Assembly: GCA_016703745.1 (NCBI GenBank)
Contig: JADJBK010000003.1
Span: forward strand, 1 to 22,439
Length of the DNA: 22,439 bases
Source: Nitrosomonas sp.
GTDB taxonomy: Bacteria; Pseudomonadota; Gammaproteobacteria; Burkholderiales; Nitrosomonadaceae
Reading direction: 5' to 3'
This document shows, in pieces, positions 13,503-20,305 of the stretch. Position numbers and translations under genes: made by a program. Positions within the stretch are counted from its first letter, which is position 1; the number at the start of each line of letters is the position of its first letter. The notes beneath the pieces are model-generated. The model saw nothing but the letters and a program-made list of their open reading frames with translations. It did no database searches and was not told where the DNA came from.

Positions 13503-15239
13503 ATGCTTAGACCGTACCAACAGAGCGCCCATGATGCTGTCATGTCTTGGGTGTTGCTCAACCGTGAGTCGTGCGTCATCGATGCGGCCACAGCTGCCGG
13601 GAAAAGTCACATAATCGCGGCAGTTGTAGAATCTCTGCATAAGGCAAGCAATGGGAAGAAAGTGTTATGCCTTGCGCCGTCTGCAGACCTGGTAATCCAG
13701 AACAGAGATAAATATGTGGCCACCGGCAACCCCGCAAGCCTTTATAGCGCATCTCTTGGGCGCAAGTCTCTGAAGCATAAAGCAGTTTTCGGTACGCCTG
13801 TAACAGTGCTAAACGCCATTGCCAGTTTCGGAGGGGATTTTTGCGCGGTTATCGTCGATGAGTGCCACGAGATAACGCCCACCATAAAAACAATAATAGC
13901 CAGCCTGCAAGCGCGTAACAGTAACCTGCGCGTTATCGGCCTAACGGCCACGCCATACAGGAGGCTCGAAGGATACATATATAAGGTAGACATAGACGGC
14001 AACCCGTCAAGCGATGACACTTCAGTAGCATATTTTCATAAGCTGGTTTACAGGATATCGCCACAGGAACTCATAGACGCAGGGTATATCACCAAGCCTA
14101 TTATAGGATTTACGCGCGAGCACTACGACACGATAGGTATGCAGCTAAACAGGCTTGGATCTTTTGACAGGGATGATATGGATAGAGCGTACCTTGGGAA
14201 AGGACGCAAAACCGCTTATATCATCGACGACATAGTAGAGCAGGCGCAGAACAGGAATGGGGTTATGATCTTTGCCGCCAGCATAGCGCATGCAAAGGAG
14301 TGCATGGAGTCTTTGCCTGAGCACATCTCTTGTATGGTGGATGGCACGACGCCCAAGAAAGAACGCACCCGGATTCTGCAAATGTTCAAGGACAAAAAAA
14401 TAAAATACTTAGTAAACCGTGACGTTTTAACGACAGGCTTTGACGCGCCACACGTAGACCTGGTGGCCTTGCTGCGGGCAACTGAATCGCCGTCCTTGCT
14501 GCAACAGATGATAGGTAGGGGGCTGCGACTGCACCAAGATAAAGACCATTGCCTGGTGCTTGATTACGCTGAAAATATTGCTCGCCATTGCCCGGATGGT
14601 GACGTTTTTAACCCAGAGATATCAGGATACAAGCGTAAGGGCGAGAGCGACATGATCTCCTGCACATGCAGCACATGTGGATCAACCAATACCTTCTTGG
14701 CCCGCCCTAACGAAGAAGGCTACGGGCTGCACGAAACCGGATACTTTACTGACCTCAACGGCAACAAGCTGCTAATACCATCTCACTATGGACGGCGCTG
14801 CCAATCATGGGATAAGGGCAAGCAATGCGGACATCGATGGATAGGCAAGGACTGCGAGTCATGCCTCCATACAAACGACATAGCAGCGCGCTTTTGCGAA
14901 AAATGCAAGCATGAGCTTGTGAATCCTAATGACAAGCTTACACACGACAGGATAAAAAGCATCCCTGTTATAGACTGGGTAATCGATGACGGAGTAAGCA
15001 AAAAAGGTAATAAATTCAAAAAGATAACATATATACTGAGCACAGGAACAAGCGTGGTGATATGGTATGTAGAATCAAATCACAATCAAGCTAGGAAAGC
15101 TATGTGGGAATTAATCACCGCCACCAACAATTTAGAATCCCCACCAAAAGCAATTACCTATGTCAAGAATTGGAAAACAGGATTTCACGAAGTGGTTAAA
15201 TACGAGACAACACTAAGGAGCAATAAAAATGAACACTAA
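13503..15239 (+). CDS. Superfamily 2 DECH helicase with zinc-binding C-terminus
   Basis: 578 residues. Superfamily 2 motifs in order: Q-like LRPYQQSAHDAVMSW, Walker A IDAATAAGKSH (residues 26-36), DECH box VIVDECHE (117-123), motif III GLTATPYRRL (146-155), motif V VLTTGFDAPHVDLVALLRAT and motif VI LLQQMIGRGLRL. The C-terminal part carries two or three Cys clusters (CTCSTCGS, CESCLHTNDIAARFCEKCKH), probable zinc ribbons for DNA binding. It resembles phage DNA helicases of the RAD25/UvsW-like group, which remodel forks or recombination intermediates. It follows the exonuclease by one base and overlaps the next gene by 11 nt, so it is in the same operon. Confidence 0.9.
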   Translation: MLRPYQQSAHDAVMSWVLLNRESCVIDAATAAGKSHIIAAVVESLHKASNGKKVLCLAPSADLVIQNRDKYVATGNPASLYSASLGRKSLKHKAVFGTPVTVLNAIASFGGDFCAVIVDECHEITPTIKTIIASLQARNSNLRVIGLTATPYRRLEGYIYKVDIDGNPSSDDTSVAYFHKLVYRISPQELIDAGYITKPIIGFTREHYDTIGMQLNRLGSFDRDDMDRAYLGKGRKTAYIIDDIVEQAQNRNGVMIFAASIAHAKECMESLPEHISCMVDGTTPKKERTRILQMFKDKKIKYLVNRDVLTTGFDAPHVDLVALLRATESPSLLQQMIGRGLRLHQDKDHCLVLDYAENIARHCPDGDVFNPEISGYKRKGESDMISCTCSTCGSTNTFLARPNEEGYGLHETGYFTDLNGNKLLIPSHYGRRCQSWDKGKQCGHRWIGKDCESCLHTNDIAARFCEKCKHELVNPNDKLTHDRIKSIPVIDWVIDDGVSKKGNKFKKITYILSTGTSVVIWYVESNHNQARKAMWELITATNNLESPPKAITYVKNWKTGFHEVVKYETTLRSNKNEH

Positions 15240-16197
15240 CACAGAAAAGAAATACGAGCTCACGGAAGAAACAAGAGTGATGCCGACAGGAGAAACGGTG
15301 TATAGAATCAAGGCGTTACGCAGTTTCGACACGATCTATAAGCCAGTAAAAGCTGGTGACTTGGGTGGCTGGGTGCAGTCAGAAGCTAATTTATCCCAAG
15401 ATGGAAATTGTTGGCTTTTCGACGAAGCGACCGCATATCAAAACGCTAAACGAACTGATAACTCAGTTGGTTTTGGTAACAGCAGGCAGTTTGGCTGCAG
15501 TGTTCAATCAGGCAGCAGCCAACAGTACGGTGCCAGTAGCCAGTTTGGCTGGAGTCGGCAGTTTGGAAGCAGTCAGCAATACGACAATAGCCAACAGTAT
15601 GGCGACAGCCAACAGTATGGCGACAGCCGTCAATATGGCAAAAGCCAGCAATCAGGAAACAGTCAGCAGTTTGGCAGCAGTCAGCAATACGAAAATAGCC
15701 AGCAGTTTGGCAGCAGTCGCCAGTATGGCAAAAGCCAGCAATCAGGAAACAGTCGTCAATCTGACAACAGCCTTCAATATGGTGACAGTCAGCAGTTTGG
15801 CAGCAGTCAGCAATACGAAAATAGCCAGCAGTTTGGCAGCAGTCGCCAGTATGGCAAAAGCCAGCAATCAGGAAACAGTCGTCAGTACGGCAACAGCAGG
15901 CAATATGACAAAAGTTGGCAGTATGACAACAGCGAACAGTTTGATTACAGTTGGCAGTATGACAACAGCCAGCAATACGGTTACAGCAGGCAGTATGGCA
16001 ACAGCGAACAGTTTGGCGACAGCAGGCAGTACGATAACAGTTGGCAGTACGGTTACAGCCGTCAGTATGGCAAAAGCCAGCAATACGGTTACAGCCGTCA
16101 ATATGGTTACAGCCGTCAGTATGGCAAAAGCCAGCAGTTTGGTTACAGCCAAAATCCCACGTATAATACCGATTTACCAGAAAAAGGAGACAAATAG
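15229..16197 (+). CDS. Hexapeptide-repeat protein, Q/Y/S/G-rich (about 40 repeats)
   Basis: 322 residues; AGGAG lies 8 nt before ATG. Residues 1-60 (KYELTEETRVMPTGETVYRI, then KALRSFDTIYKPVKAGDLGG, WVQSEANLSQDGNCWLFD) match the head domain of phage proteins that continue into hexads of the type V-Y-G-N-A-x, thought to form a left-handed beta-helix. Here about 40 hexads run from residue 62 to 305, in the form Q-[YF]-[GD]-x-S-x: the usual Val is Gln and the usual Ala is Ser. The repeat part is built mostly from Q, Y/F, S, G, N, R, K and D, like low-complexity prion-like sequence. DNA repeats are 18 bp. It lies between helicase and nuclease in the early operon, overlapping the former by 11 nt. 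Function unknown; a fibre-forming or DNA-binding solenoid are options. Confidence 0.8.
   Translation: MNTNTEKKYELTEETRVMPTGETVYRIKALRSFDTIYKPVKAGDLGGWVQSEANLSQDGNCWLFDEATAYQNAKRTDNSVGFGNSRQFGCSVQSGSSQQYGASSQFGWSRQFGSSQQYDNSQQYGDSQQYGDSRQYGKSQQSGNSQQFGSSQQYENSQQFGSSRQYGKSQQSGNSRQSDNSLQYGDSQQFGSSQQYENSQQFGSSRQYGKSQQSGNSRQYGNSRQYDKSWQYDNSEQFDYSWQYDNSQQYGYSRQYGNSEQFGDSRQYDNSWQYGYSRQYGKSQQYGYSRQYGYSRQYGKSQQFGYSQNPTYNTDLPEKGDK
15480..16150 (+). repeat. 18-bp tandem repeat array with a 126-bp higher-order duplication
   Basis: The array consists of degenerate 18 bp units such as CAGTATGGCAAAAGCCAG. A 100 bp stretch at 15659-15758 recurs without mismatch at 15785-15884, a shift of 126 bp (seven units). 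Two adjacent units near 15590-15625 are identical. All three plus-strand and several minus-strand frames stay partly open because the period is a multiple of three. Confidence 0.9.
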
Positions 16198-16602
16198 ATG
16201 ATTTTCCCTGACTGGTTGACTGTTCACGGTGATAGATCCTTTCGCGGTCTATGCCCAAAGGAAACGGCAGAGCAAGTAACGTTTTTTGCGATGGTCCGTA
16301 AGAGCCATCCAATGGCGCCGGTACTGCATATTAGGAACGAAGGCATCAGGACTGCTTACCAGATAAGCAAGGAGAAGTCAGAAGGATTGATCACTGGAGC
16401 TGCGGATATTATAGGTATTGGCAGCCCAACCTTGGTAATAGAGTTAAAAAGAAAAGACCATACCAAGAGCAAGTATGGTGATGGGCAGCTTGACTTTTTA
16501 TATTCGTGCCAAAATCTTGGCGCACGAGTTAGCGTATGCCTTGGACACGAGGCCGCATACAATGAATTCTTAGATTGGAGTAAAAAAAATGGACTATATT
16601 AA
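16198..16602 (+). CDS. VRR-NUC domain nuclease
   Basis: 134 residues, starting directly after the stop of the repeat protein. A PD-(D/E)xK fold of the VRR-NUC type: Asp70 in TGAADIIGIG, Glu82-x-Lys84 in LVIELKRKD, Gln97 in YGDGQLDFL, and a closing LGARVSVCLGHEAAYNEFL. Stand-alone VRR-NUC proteins are common in phage replication regions and are believed to resolve or trim branched DNA. The gene is in the same operon as the exonuclease and helicase, so a Holliday-junction or flap nuclease role in recombination is likely but not shown. The MazG-like gene overlaps its 3' end by 14 nt and has its own GGAG. Confidence 0.9.
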   Translation: MIFPDWLTVHGDRSFRGLCPKETAEQVTFFAMVRKSHPMAPVLHIRNEGIRTAYQISKEKSEGLITGAADIIGIGSPTLVIELKRKDHTKSKYGDGQLDFLYSCQNLGARVSVCLGHEAAYNEFLDWSKKNGLY

Positions 16603-17191
16603 AGAAGCAAGAAGAACCAGATCCGACGACTATCACGGGGGAAGCGTATCTTTTCATGATTTCCGCGACTGTTTGACATCAGCCATAAAATCCCTGCGAG
16701 AACTTGATCAAATTAAAAAAGCCTTGTTCTACGGGAAAAAAATAGAGCATGACAGGATAAATGGCGATTGCTCGCTGTTGCCTGCATGGGTTGCTGATAG
16801 CGACGAACGAGCTATCGACATAATGCACGGAATAATCGGCAAAGCTACGGAAGCGGGTGAATTGCTGGAAGCCCTCTATAAGTGCACCATTGAAGGCGAA
16901 CCACTTGATGAAAGCAACACCATTGAAGAAGTTGGGGATGGCCTCTGGTATGATGCCCTGATACTTGGAGCGCTTGGAGCAAGTTTTGAAGATGCACAGC
17001 GTATTAATATCTCAAAACTGCGCAAGAGATACCCGGACAAGTTTACCGCAGAAAGAGCAGAACATAGAGACATTGAAGCAGAAAGGCAGGTGATGGCAGA
17101 CGCCGCAAATTATAGCGATGATGCGGCAGACCTTGCAATAGACCGTAAGCAAGACCTGCCGTTTATCAACGGCCAGTCATTTTACGACTAG
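16589..17191 (+). CDS. MazG-like nucleotide pyrophosphohydrolase
   Basis: 200 residues. The all-alpha NTP-PPase motif is visible: Glu88 and Glu91 in KATEAGELLEALYK, then Glu114 and Asp117 in NTIEEVGDGLWYDALIL, and a following KLRKRYPDKFTAERAEHRD, which is the usual MazG-family end. Residues 1-75 include RRTRSDDYHGGSV, common in phage versions. The last 40 residues are acidic and unmatched. Such enzymes hydrolyse NTPs or dNTPs to monophosphates; in phages they are suspected to clean nucleotide pools or counter alarmone or nucleotide-based defence. The gene is last in the plus-strand operon; its TAG shares four bases with the opposing stop codon of the minus-strand gene, with no terminator between. 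Confidence 0.88.
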   Translation: MDYIKEARRTRSDDYHGGSVSFHDFRDCLTSAIKSLRELDQIKKALFYGKKIEHDRINGDCSLLPAWVADSDERAIDIMHGIIGKATEAGELLEALYKCTIEGEPLDESNTIEEVGDGLWYDALILGALGASFEDAQRINISKLRKRYPDKFTAERAEHRDIEAERQVMADAANYSDDAADLAIDRKQDLPFINGQSFYD

Positions 17192-17472
17192 GCTTGTGTG
17201 GTGTCCGCGTTGATGGCGTCAACGTCTGCGATTGCGGTCTGCAGAGCATTCAAAGCGTTTTCGACTTCGACCGGGACCACTTGTGCGTCATTAGCATTTT
17301 GTTTCAACGCGCTGACCTCGGCAAAAATTTTATTGACTGTCGCGGTCAGTGCATTTAGTACTACGGTAATTTCATTAATATTCATTGTCATTTCCTCGAT
17401 TTGGTGTTTGAGCCGGTTTATATCGCTCCGGCCCGGTAGCGCATCATCACCTGTAGTAAGTAATAATTTCAT
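17188..17472 (-). CDS. Small coiled-coil phage protein
   Basis: 94 residues from the ATG that overlaps the TGA of the DUF1353 gene (ATGA), with GGGAG 8 nt upstream. The central part is a predicted coiled coil (INRLKHQIEEMTMNINEITV, then VLNALTATVNKIFAEVSALK), followed by a second helix (ENALNALQTAIADVDAINAD). A shorter start at 17385 (MNINEITVV) also has a good GAGGA site, so a 65-residue form may be made instead or in addition. No family recognised. It is the last gene of the right-hand minus-strand operon and converges with the MazG-like gene. Confidence 0.65.
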   Translation of the reverse strand: MKLLLTTGDDALPGRSDINRLKHQIEEMTMNINEITVVLNALTATVNKIFAEVSALKQNANDAQVVPVEVENALNALQTAIADVDAINADTTQA

Positions 17473-17918
17473 TGATTCCGCTCCCAGTGGGATCCGCCAA
17501 ATATGCGCAGAGCTGCCCACATAGCCCAAGATTTAAGCAACGCCTTAAAACTTGCCCTGACCGCCAAGAAAGATGATTTATCATCAAACGTTCCTGCCAT
17601 GTCCTGATAAGCAGCACCGCGGAAAGACTCGTCAGCATCTGCCCTGGTGTATTGTTTTCCGCTAGGCAATCGCCCTTGTGGTGAATACAGATAGTCATGC
17701 AGCGTTGCTGGCTCCTGCGCCAAGTTAGCAAACAGAGAGTACATCAAAGGTATCCTGCGCATACTCACAAAATTTGTGACAAAACCAACTGGCACAATAA
17801 CCGTTCCCAGTGTGTCAGACTGGTAGACAAGCGGCGATTGCAAGATCCATTTTACGCCCTCGCCATCGTCAGACCCTCTTAGCATCCTGGCGTCCAAGGT
17901 GGTTACAAAATATCCCAT
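17469..17918 (-). CDS. DUF1353 family phage protein
   Basis: 149 residues. The pattern LQSPLVYQSDTLGTVIVPVG, FVTNFVSMRRIP, then LAQEPATLHDYLYSPQG matches DUF1353 proteins (L..PL.Y.S......VP.GF.TDFASVPR...AA..HDYLY). The Asp of the usual TDFAS motif is Asn here and Ala is Val. These proteins occur in tail or lysis regions of many phages and their role is not settled; the conserved His-Asp (LHDYLY) looks catalytic or metal-binding. The start follows the stop of the neighbouring membrane gene at once, and the stop overlaps the coiled-coil gene (ATGA). Confidence 0.85.
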   Translation of the reverse strand: MGYFVTTLDARMLRGSDDGEGVKWILQSPLVYQSDTLGTVIVPVGFVTNFVSMRRIPLMYSLFANLAQEPATLHDYLYSPQGRLPSGKQYTRADADESFRGAAYQDMAGTFDDKSSFLAVRASFKALLKSWAMWAALRIFGGSHWERNQ

Positions 17919-18224
17919 CTATTTATCCTCCCCACTGTACGCGGTCCAGCCGATTGCTGCCGCAAAGCTCAAAACCTCGACATTTGACGACTGATCGAGC
18001 ACCGAAAATGCCGATGCACCCACAGTGACCCCCAGAAGCCGTTTAACGCATTTATATGTTTTCTGTGGGTTTGACTTCAACAGCCAATAATTAATCGATT
18101 GTACGCGATCCTGCTTGACGTAATTTTCGAGCGAGTAGTAAATCATCACGCCAAAGGCGGTCAGAAAGAAAATCAGGCCCTTTTGCAATGGCGACAGGTA
18201 TATCGCATTGATTGCATCGATCAC
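17919..18224 (-). CDS. Small membrane protein, two or more spans
   Basis: 101 residues. One clear transmembrane helix (LQKGLIFFLTAFGVMIYYSL, about residues 13-32) and two weaker hydrophobic stretches (LLGVTVGASAFSVL, SFAAAIGWTAYSG). The middle is basic (KQDRVQSINYWLLKSNPQKT). The start overlaps the lipoprotein gene stop by 4 nt. Size and topology suit a holin-like protein, but no family match can be named, and the endolysin is 16 kb away in this window, so holin is only one possibility. Confidence 0.6.
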   Translation of the reverse strand: MIDAINAIYLSPLQKGLIFFLTAFGVMIYYSLENYVKQDRVQSINYWLLKSNPQKTYKCVKRLLGVTVGASAFSVLDQSSNVEVLSFAAAIGWTAYSGEDK

Positions 18225-18721
18225 AAAACCACCTTGAGGATCATCGCGCTAAAAGTAAGCGCATCCATTAATGCCTGATGCCCTTTTTTGGCGGATATGA
18301 AAGCCTGTACCGACTCGTCCAGTTTTTCGGCTCGCGACTGATAATCGTTTAGATTGGCTTTTTGCTCCGGTGAATACCTCCACCAATTAGCGGCGATTAT
18401 CGCGGACAAAGTATCGTACTCAGCCTGCAACAGCCTGTAGTCTGCATCAAAGGATTGCATGCGACCGGCCAGACCGTCGAAGTCGCCTATTGACACACTC
18501 CACTTGGCGATAAAATCCTCATATCTTTTTTTGGCGGAATTTACTTTGTTTGCCTCGTCCGCCGTTAGAGCTATGGATTTGATGGATGCCTCCACCTCGC
18601 CGGATGATATTGCTTCGTGCGCTATCCCTGCGTTAGTAACTGCGTTCCCGTATTTCTCGATCGCCGCGCAGCCAGTCAACATTGCAAACAATACCATAAA
18701 AATAAAAAATAGATTACTCAT
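18221..18721 (-). CDS. Phage lipoprotein with coiled coil
   Basis: 166 residues. MSNLFFIFMVLFAMLTGCAA is a lipoprotein signal peptide; the lipobox LTGC gives Cys18 as the lipidated residue. The remainder is mostly helical and charged (TADEANKVNSAKKRYEDFIA, then SFDADYRLLQAEYDTLSAII and DYQSRAEKLDESVQAFISA), so it probably forms a periplasmic coiled-coil rod tethered to a membrane. This is like outer-membrane spanin subunits or superinfection-exclusion lipoproteins, but it is longer than typical Rz1. Pairing with the membrane protein that follows (ATGA-type overlap) is suggestive of a two-membrane complex. Unproven. Confidence 0.75.
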   Translation of the reverse strand: MSNLFFIFMVLFAMLTGCAAIEKYGNAVTNAGIAHEAISSGEVEASIKSIALTADEANKVNSAKKRYEDFIAKWSVSIGDFDGLAGRMQSFDADYRLLQAEYDTLSAIIAANWWRYSPEQKANLNDYQSRAEKLDESVQAFISAKKGHQALMDALTFSAMILKVVL

Positions 18722-18992
18722 ATTCCCTCCGAATTAGCCTGCCATTTATATCTCGGTCAAATTTGCAGCGCTTCATTTTAAACTCATCTTTTATCAGTCT
18801 TTCCAGCTCTGCGCAGTCTGACAGTGTAAATTGGTGGTCTGCGGTTACACACAACCCAGTCAAAAATATCACGTCATCGTCTAAGAATCGCGCTGTCATT
18901 GTCCATCTGAACGGATCCCCATATTTCCCACCTGGGGAATGCCCGCGCAGTATGCAAGACTTCACCGGGTTCCAATCCACACTAATGCTCAT
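18714..18992 (-). CDS. Conserved-looking small phage protein of unknown function
   Basis: 92 residues from MSISVDWNPV. This ATG is preferred because AAGGA lies 5 nt upstream; an ATG two codons earlier overlaps that site. The sequence has a beta-rich central part (FRWTMTARFLDDDVIFLTGL) and a helical part (LSDCAELERLIKDEFKMKRC). No family can be named. The ribosome site lies inside the 3' end of the sigma-like remnant, and the stop overlaps the lipoprotein gene by 8 nt. Confidence 0.65.
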   Translation of the reverse strand: MSISVDWNPVKSCILRGHSPGGKYGDPFRWTMTARFLDDDVIFLTGLCVTADHQFTLSDCAELERLIKDEFKMKRCKFDRDINGRLIRREYE

Positions 18993-19161
18993 ACGCATCC
19001 TTAATTTTTTTAATTGTCCAGATCTTTATCTGGCCAATGATTGCGCCACGGATGCGCCGGGAGGCGTAAGTATTAAATGATCCTCCAAGCGAGCTATCGT
19101 ATCTGGGTAATGCATCCATCAATCAAAGCATTCCGGCTTGCATAATGCATAATGTCATCAT
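18982..19161 (-). pseudogene. Mini sigma-factor region-2-like gene with an in-frame stop
   Basis: The frame opens with an ATG that overlaps the stop of the upstream gene (ATGA) and reads MMTLCIIMQAGML, then TGA (19123-19125), then LMDALPRYDSSLGG, SFNTYASRRIRGAIIG and QIKIWTIKKIKDAYEH. With the stop read through, QAGML-x-LMDALPRYD plus SFNTYASRRIRGAI matches sigma region 2.2-2.4 of FliA-type factors (QAG.IGL..A..RYD...G..F.TYA..RIRGAMLDELR). A Gly is normally at the stop position, so GGA to TGA is the likely change. No region 2.1, 3 or 4 is present; intact length would be only 59 residues. A restart at the ATG at 19119 gives 45 residues. Either a recently broken mini sigma-like gene, a sequencing error, or a shortened functional form. 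Confidence 0.7.
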
Positions 19162-19502
19162 TTGTTATTATCATCAAACATCCCGGTAACATAAGATATT
19201 ATCCCGATAGCAATTCCTGTTATAGCAGTGGTTGCTATCCAGATACCTTTGCCCTTATACAGGCCCTCGTGGATCATATCGATTTTATTTTCCATCTTCT
19301 CCATGCGCTCAAACACAGTCTGCCGCCCTATTATCTCGTCTCGCACTTCACGGTTGAGTCGCTCAAGATCAGATAATCTACCGCACATATCATGCAACTT
19401 AACCATGATCTCGATCGACTCATTGCGCGTAAGGGAGCAAGGCTCATCATCTCTATCGTAAGATCGCCTCTCAATGATCGCGCCCCTACTATCAATTATC
19501 AC
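19158..19502 (-). CDS. Coiled-coil protein with C-terminal membrane anchor
   Basis: 114 residues starting with GTG that overlaps the stop of the upstream gene. A charged N-terminal part (SRGAIIERRSYDRDDEP), a long coiled coil (MVKLHDMCGRLSDLERLNRE, then VRDEIIGRQTVFERMEKMEN, KIDMIHEGLYKG), and one C-terminal transmembrane helix (IWIATTAITGIAIGIISYVT). This layout is common among small phage membrane proteins near tail and lysis genes, sometimes annotated as holin-like. Its stop overlaps the start of the sigma-like remnant, so the two were once coupled. Function not assigned. Confidence 0.65.
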   Translation of the reverse strand: MIIDSRGAIIERRSYDRDDEPCSLTRNESIEIMVKLHDMCGRLSDLERLNREVRDEIIGRQTVFERMEKMENKIDMIHEGLYKGKGIWIATTAITGIAIGIISYVTGMFDDNNK

Positions 19503-19963
19503 GCTATATCTATAATTGCCCCGACTCCATCAACAGAGTCAAATCTGATTTCCAGTGGATCAACTGCCAGATTGCGCACCGATAAAAGGTCAATAAAAGC
19601 AATACATCTCTTGGTGGCTGCCGACGAATTGTAGATAATCGCATAGCGCGCATCAGTTGGATTTGATGCATTTACGGCTATAAGCACCTTAGCAGCACGC
19701 CAAGGGACAGTTGCTCCAGACATAACAAAATCAACGGATCCCAATGTAACGCCGCCAGCTGTATAGTTGCCGCCCGGCGTGCACTCATTGGTTGCGTAGT
19801 TGACTGTCCCTGTGCCACCAAAATGCGGCAACGCCGCTCCAACTGACGGGACAACTGCAGACGTAACCAGGGCAAGCTTGATTACATCCGTATCCAGGTC
19901 GTGTATCTTGTTGCCAAGATCGGCGCGGAACTGATTAAAAACCGAAACGTTTACTGTCGCCAT
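19499..19963 (-). CDS. Phage structural protein (tail region)
   Basis: 154 residues. MATVNVSVFNQFRADLGNKI and the following HDLDTDVIKLALVTSAVVP, NYTAGGVTLGSVDFVMSGAT and NPTDARYAIIYNSSAATKRC, IAFIDLLSVRNLAVDPLEI correspond to a widespread phage protein of about 150 residues found beside tail fibre or tail spike genes (pattern MATV.VSVYN.F...LG......TDT.KLALVT). It is beta-rich and thought to be a virion component, though its precise role is not known to me. It lies 15 nt after the previous gene and overlaps the next by 4 nt (GTGA). Confidence 0.75.
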   Translation of the reverse strand: MATVNVSVFNQFRADLGNKIHDLDTDVIKLALVTSAVVPSVGAALPHFGGTGTVNYATNECTPGGNYTAGGVTLGSVDFVMSGATVPWRAAKVLIAVNASNPTDARYAIIYNSSAATKRCIAFIDLLSVRNLAVDPLEIRFDSVDGVGAIIDIA

Positions 19964-19978
19964 TTTACAGCCTCCTAA

Positions 19979-20305
19979 TTATATAACTTTGATATTAAAT
20001 GCGAATGCCGGTGACCTGCTAAGCCCGCCGTATGAAAAACTTGTGGTTACATATATGTTTACCGCATAAGTAATGCCGATCTCTCCGCCTGATATCCATG
20101 CAAGCACTGATCGGCCGCTATTAACGATATCAACACCAACCAAATTAATGCCCGTATCTGCGTATCCGCTCGCTGACACCACCACCTCGCCATCAGACAG
20201 ATAGTTCTCAAAGCCAAGCCCGTGTTCATTGGCGGCCAGTTCCACCATATAGTCAACTGCCCCAGGTGTCAGACGATGCAGAAAAGTCTTCGCGCATTGA
20301 TTCAT
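19979..20305 (-). CDS. Small phage virion-associated protein
   Basis: 108 residues. The C-terminal half (VVVSASGYADTGINLVGVDI, then VNSGRSVLAWISGGEIGITY and AVNIYVTTSFSYGGLSRSP, AFAFNIKVI) has the pattern ...V.AWISGG..G..Y.V...VTTS.........I.V that I know from small phage proteins encoded beside tail fibre genes, an immunoglobulin-like beta fold used as adaptor or decoration. The N-terminal 35 residues are helical. The ATG shares one base with the TAA of the big tail protein (TAATG), so translation is coupled. Confidence 0.65.
   Translation of the reverse strand: MNQCAKTFLHRLTPGAVDYMVELAANEHGLGFENYLSDGEVVVSASGYADTGINLVGVDIVNSGRSVLAWISGGEIGITYAVNIYVTTSFSYGGLSRSPAFAFNIKVI

Noticed and set aside
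15480..16150. CRISPR array
   Set aside because: Repeats are contiguous 18 bp coding units with no unique spacers.
15356..16201. Second plus-strand frame (Ala/Ser/Val hexads) within the repeat gene
   Set aside because: Same periodicity effect; it starts inside the conserved head domain of the real frame and has no ribosome site.
15446..16312. Long minus-strand Cys-rich frame opposite the hexapeptide gene
   Set aside because: An 18 bp period keeps several frames open. Only the plus-strand frame has a conserved head domain and a ribosome site.
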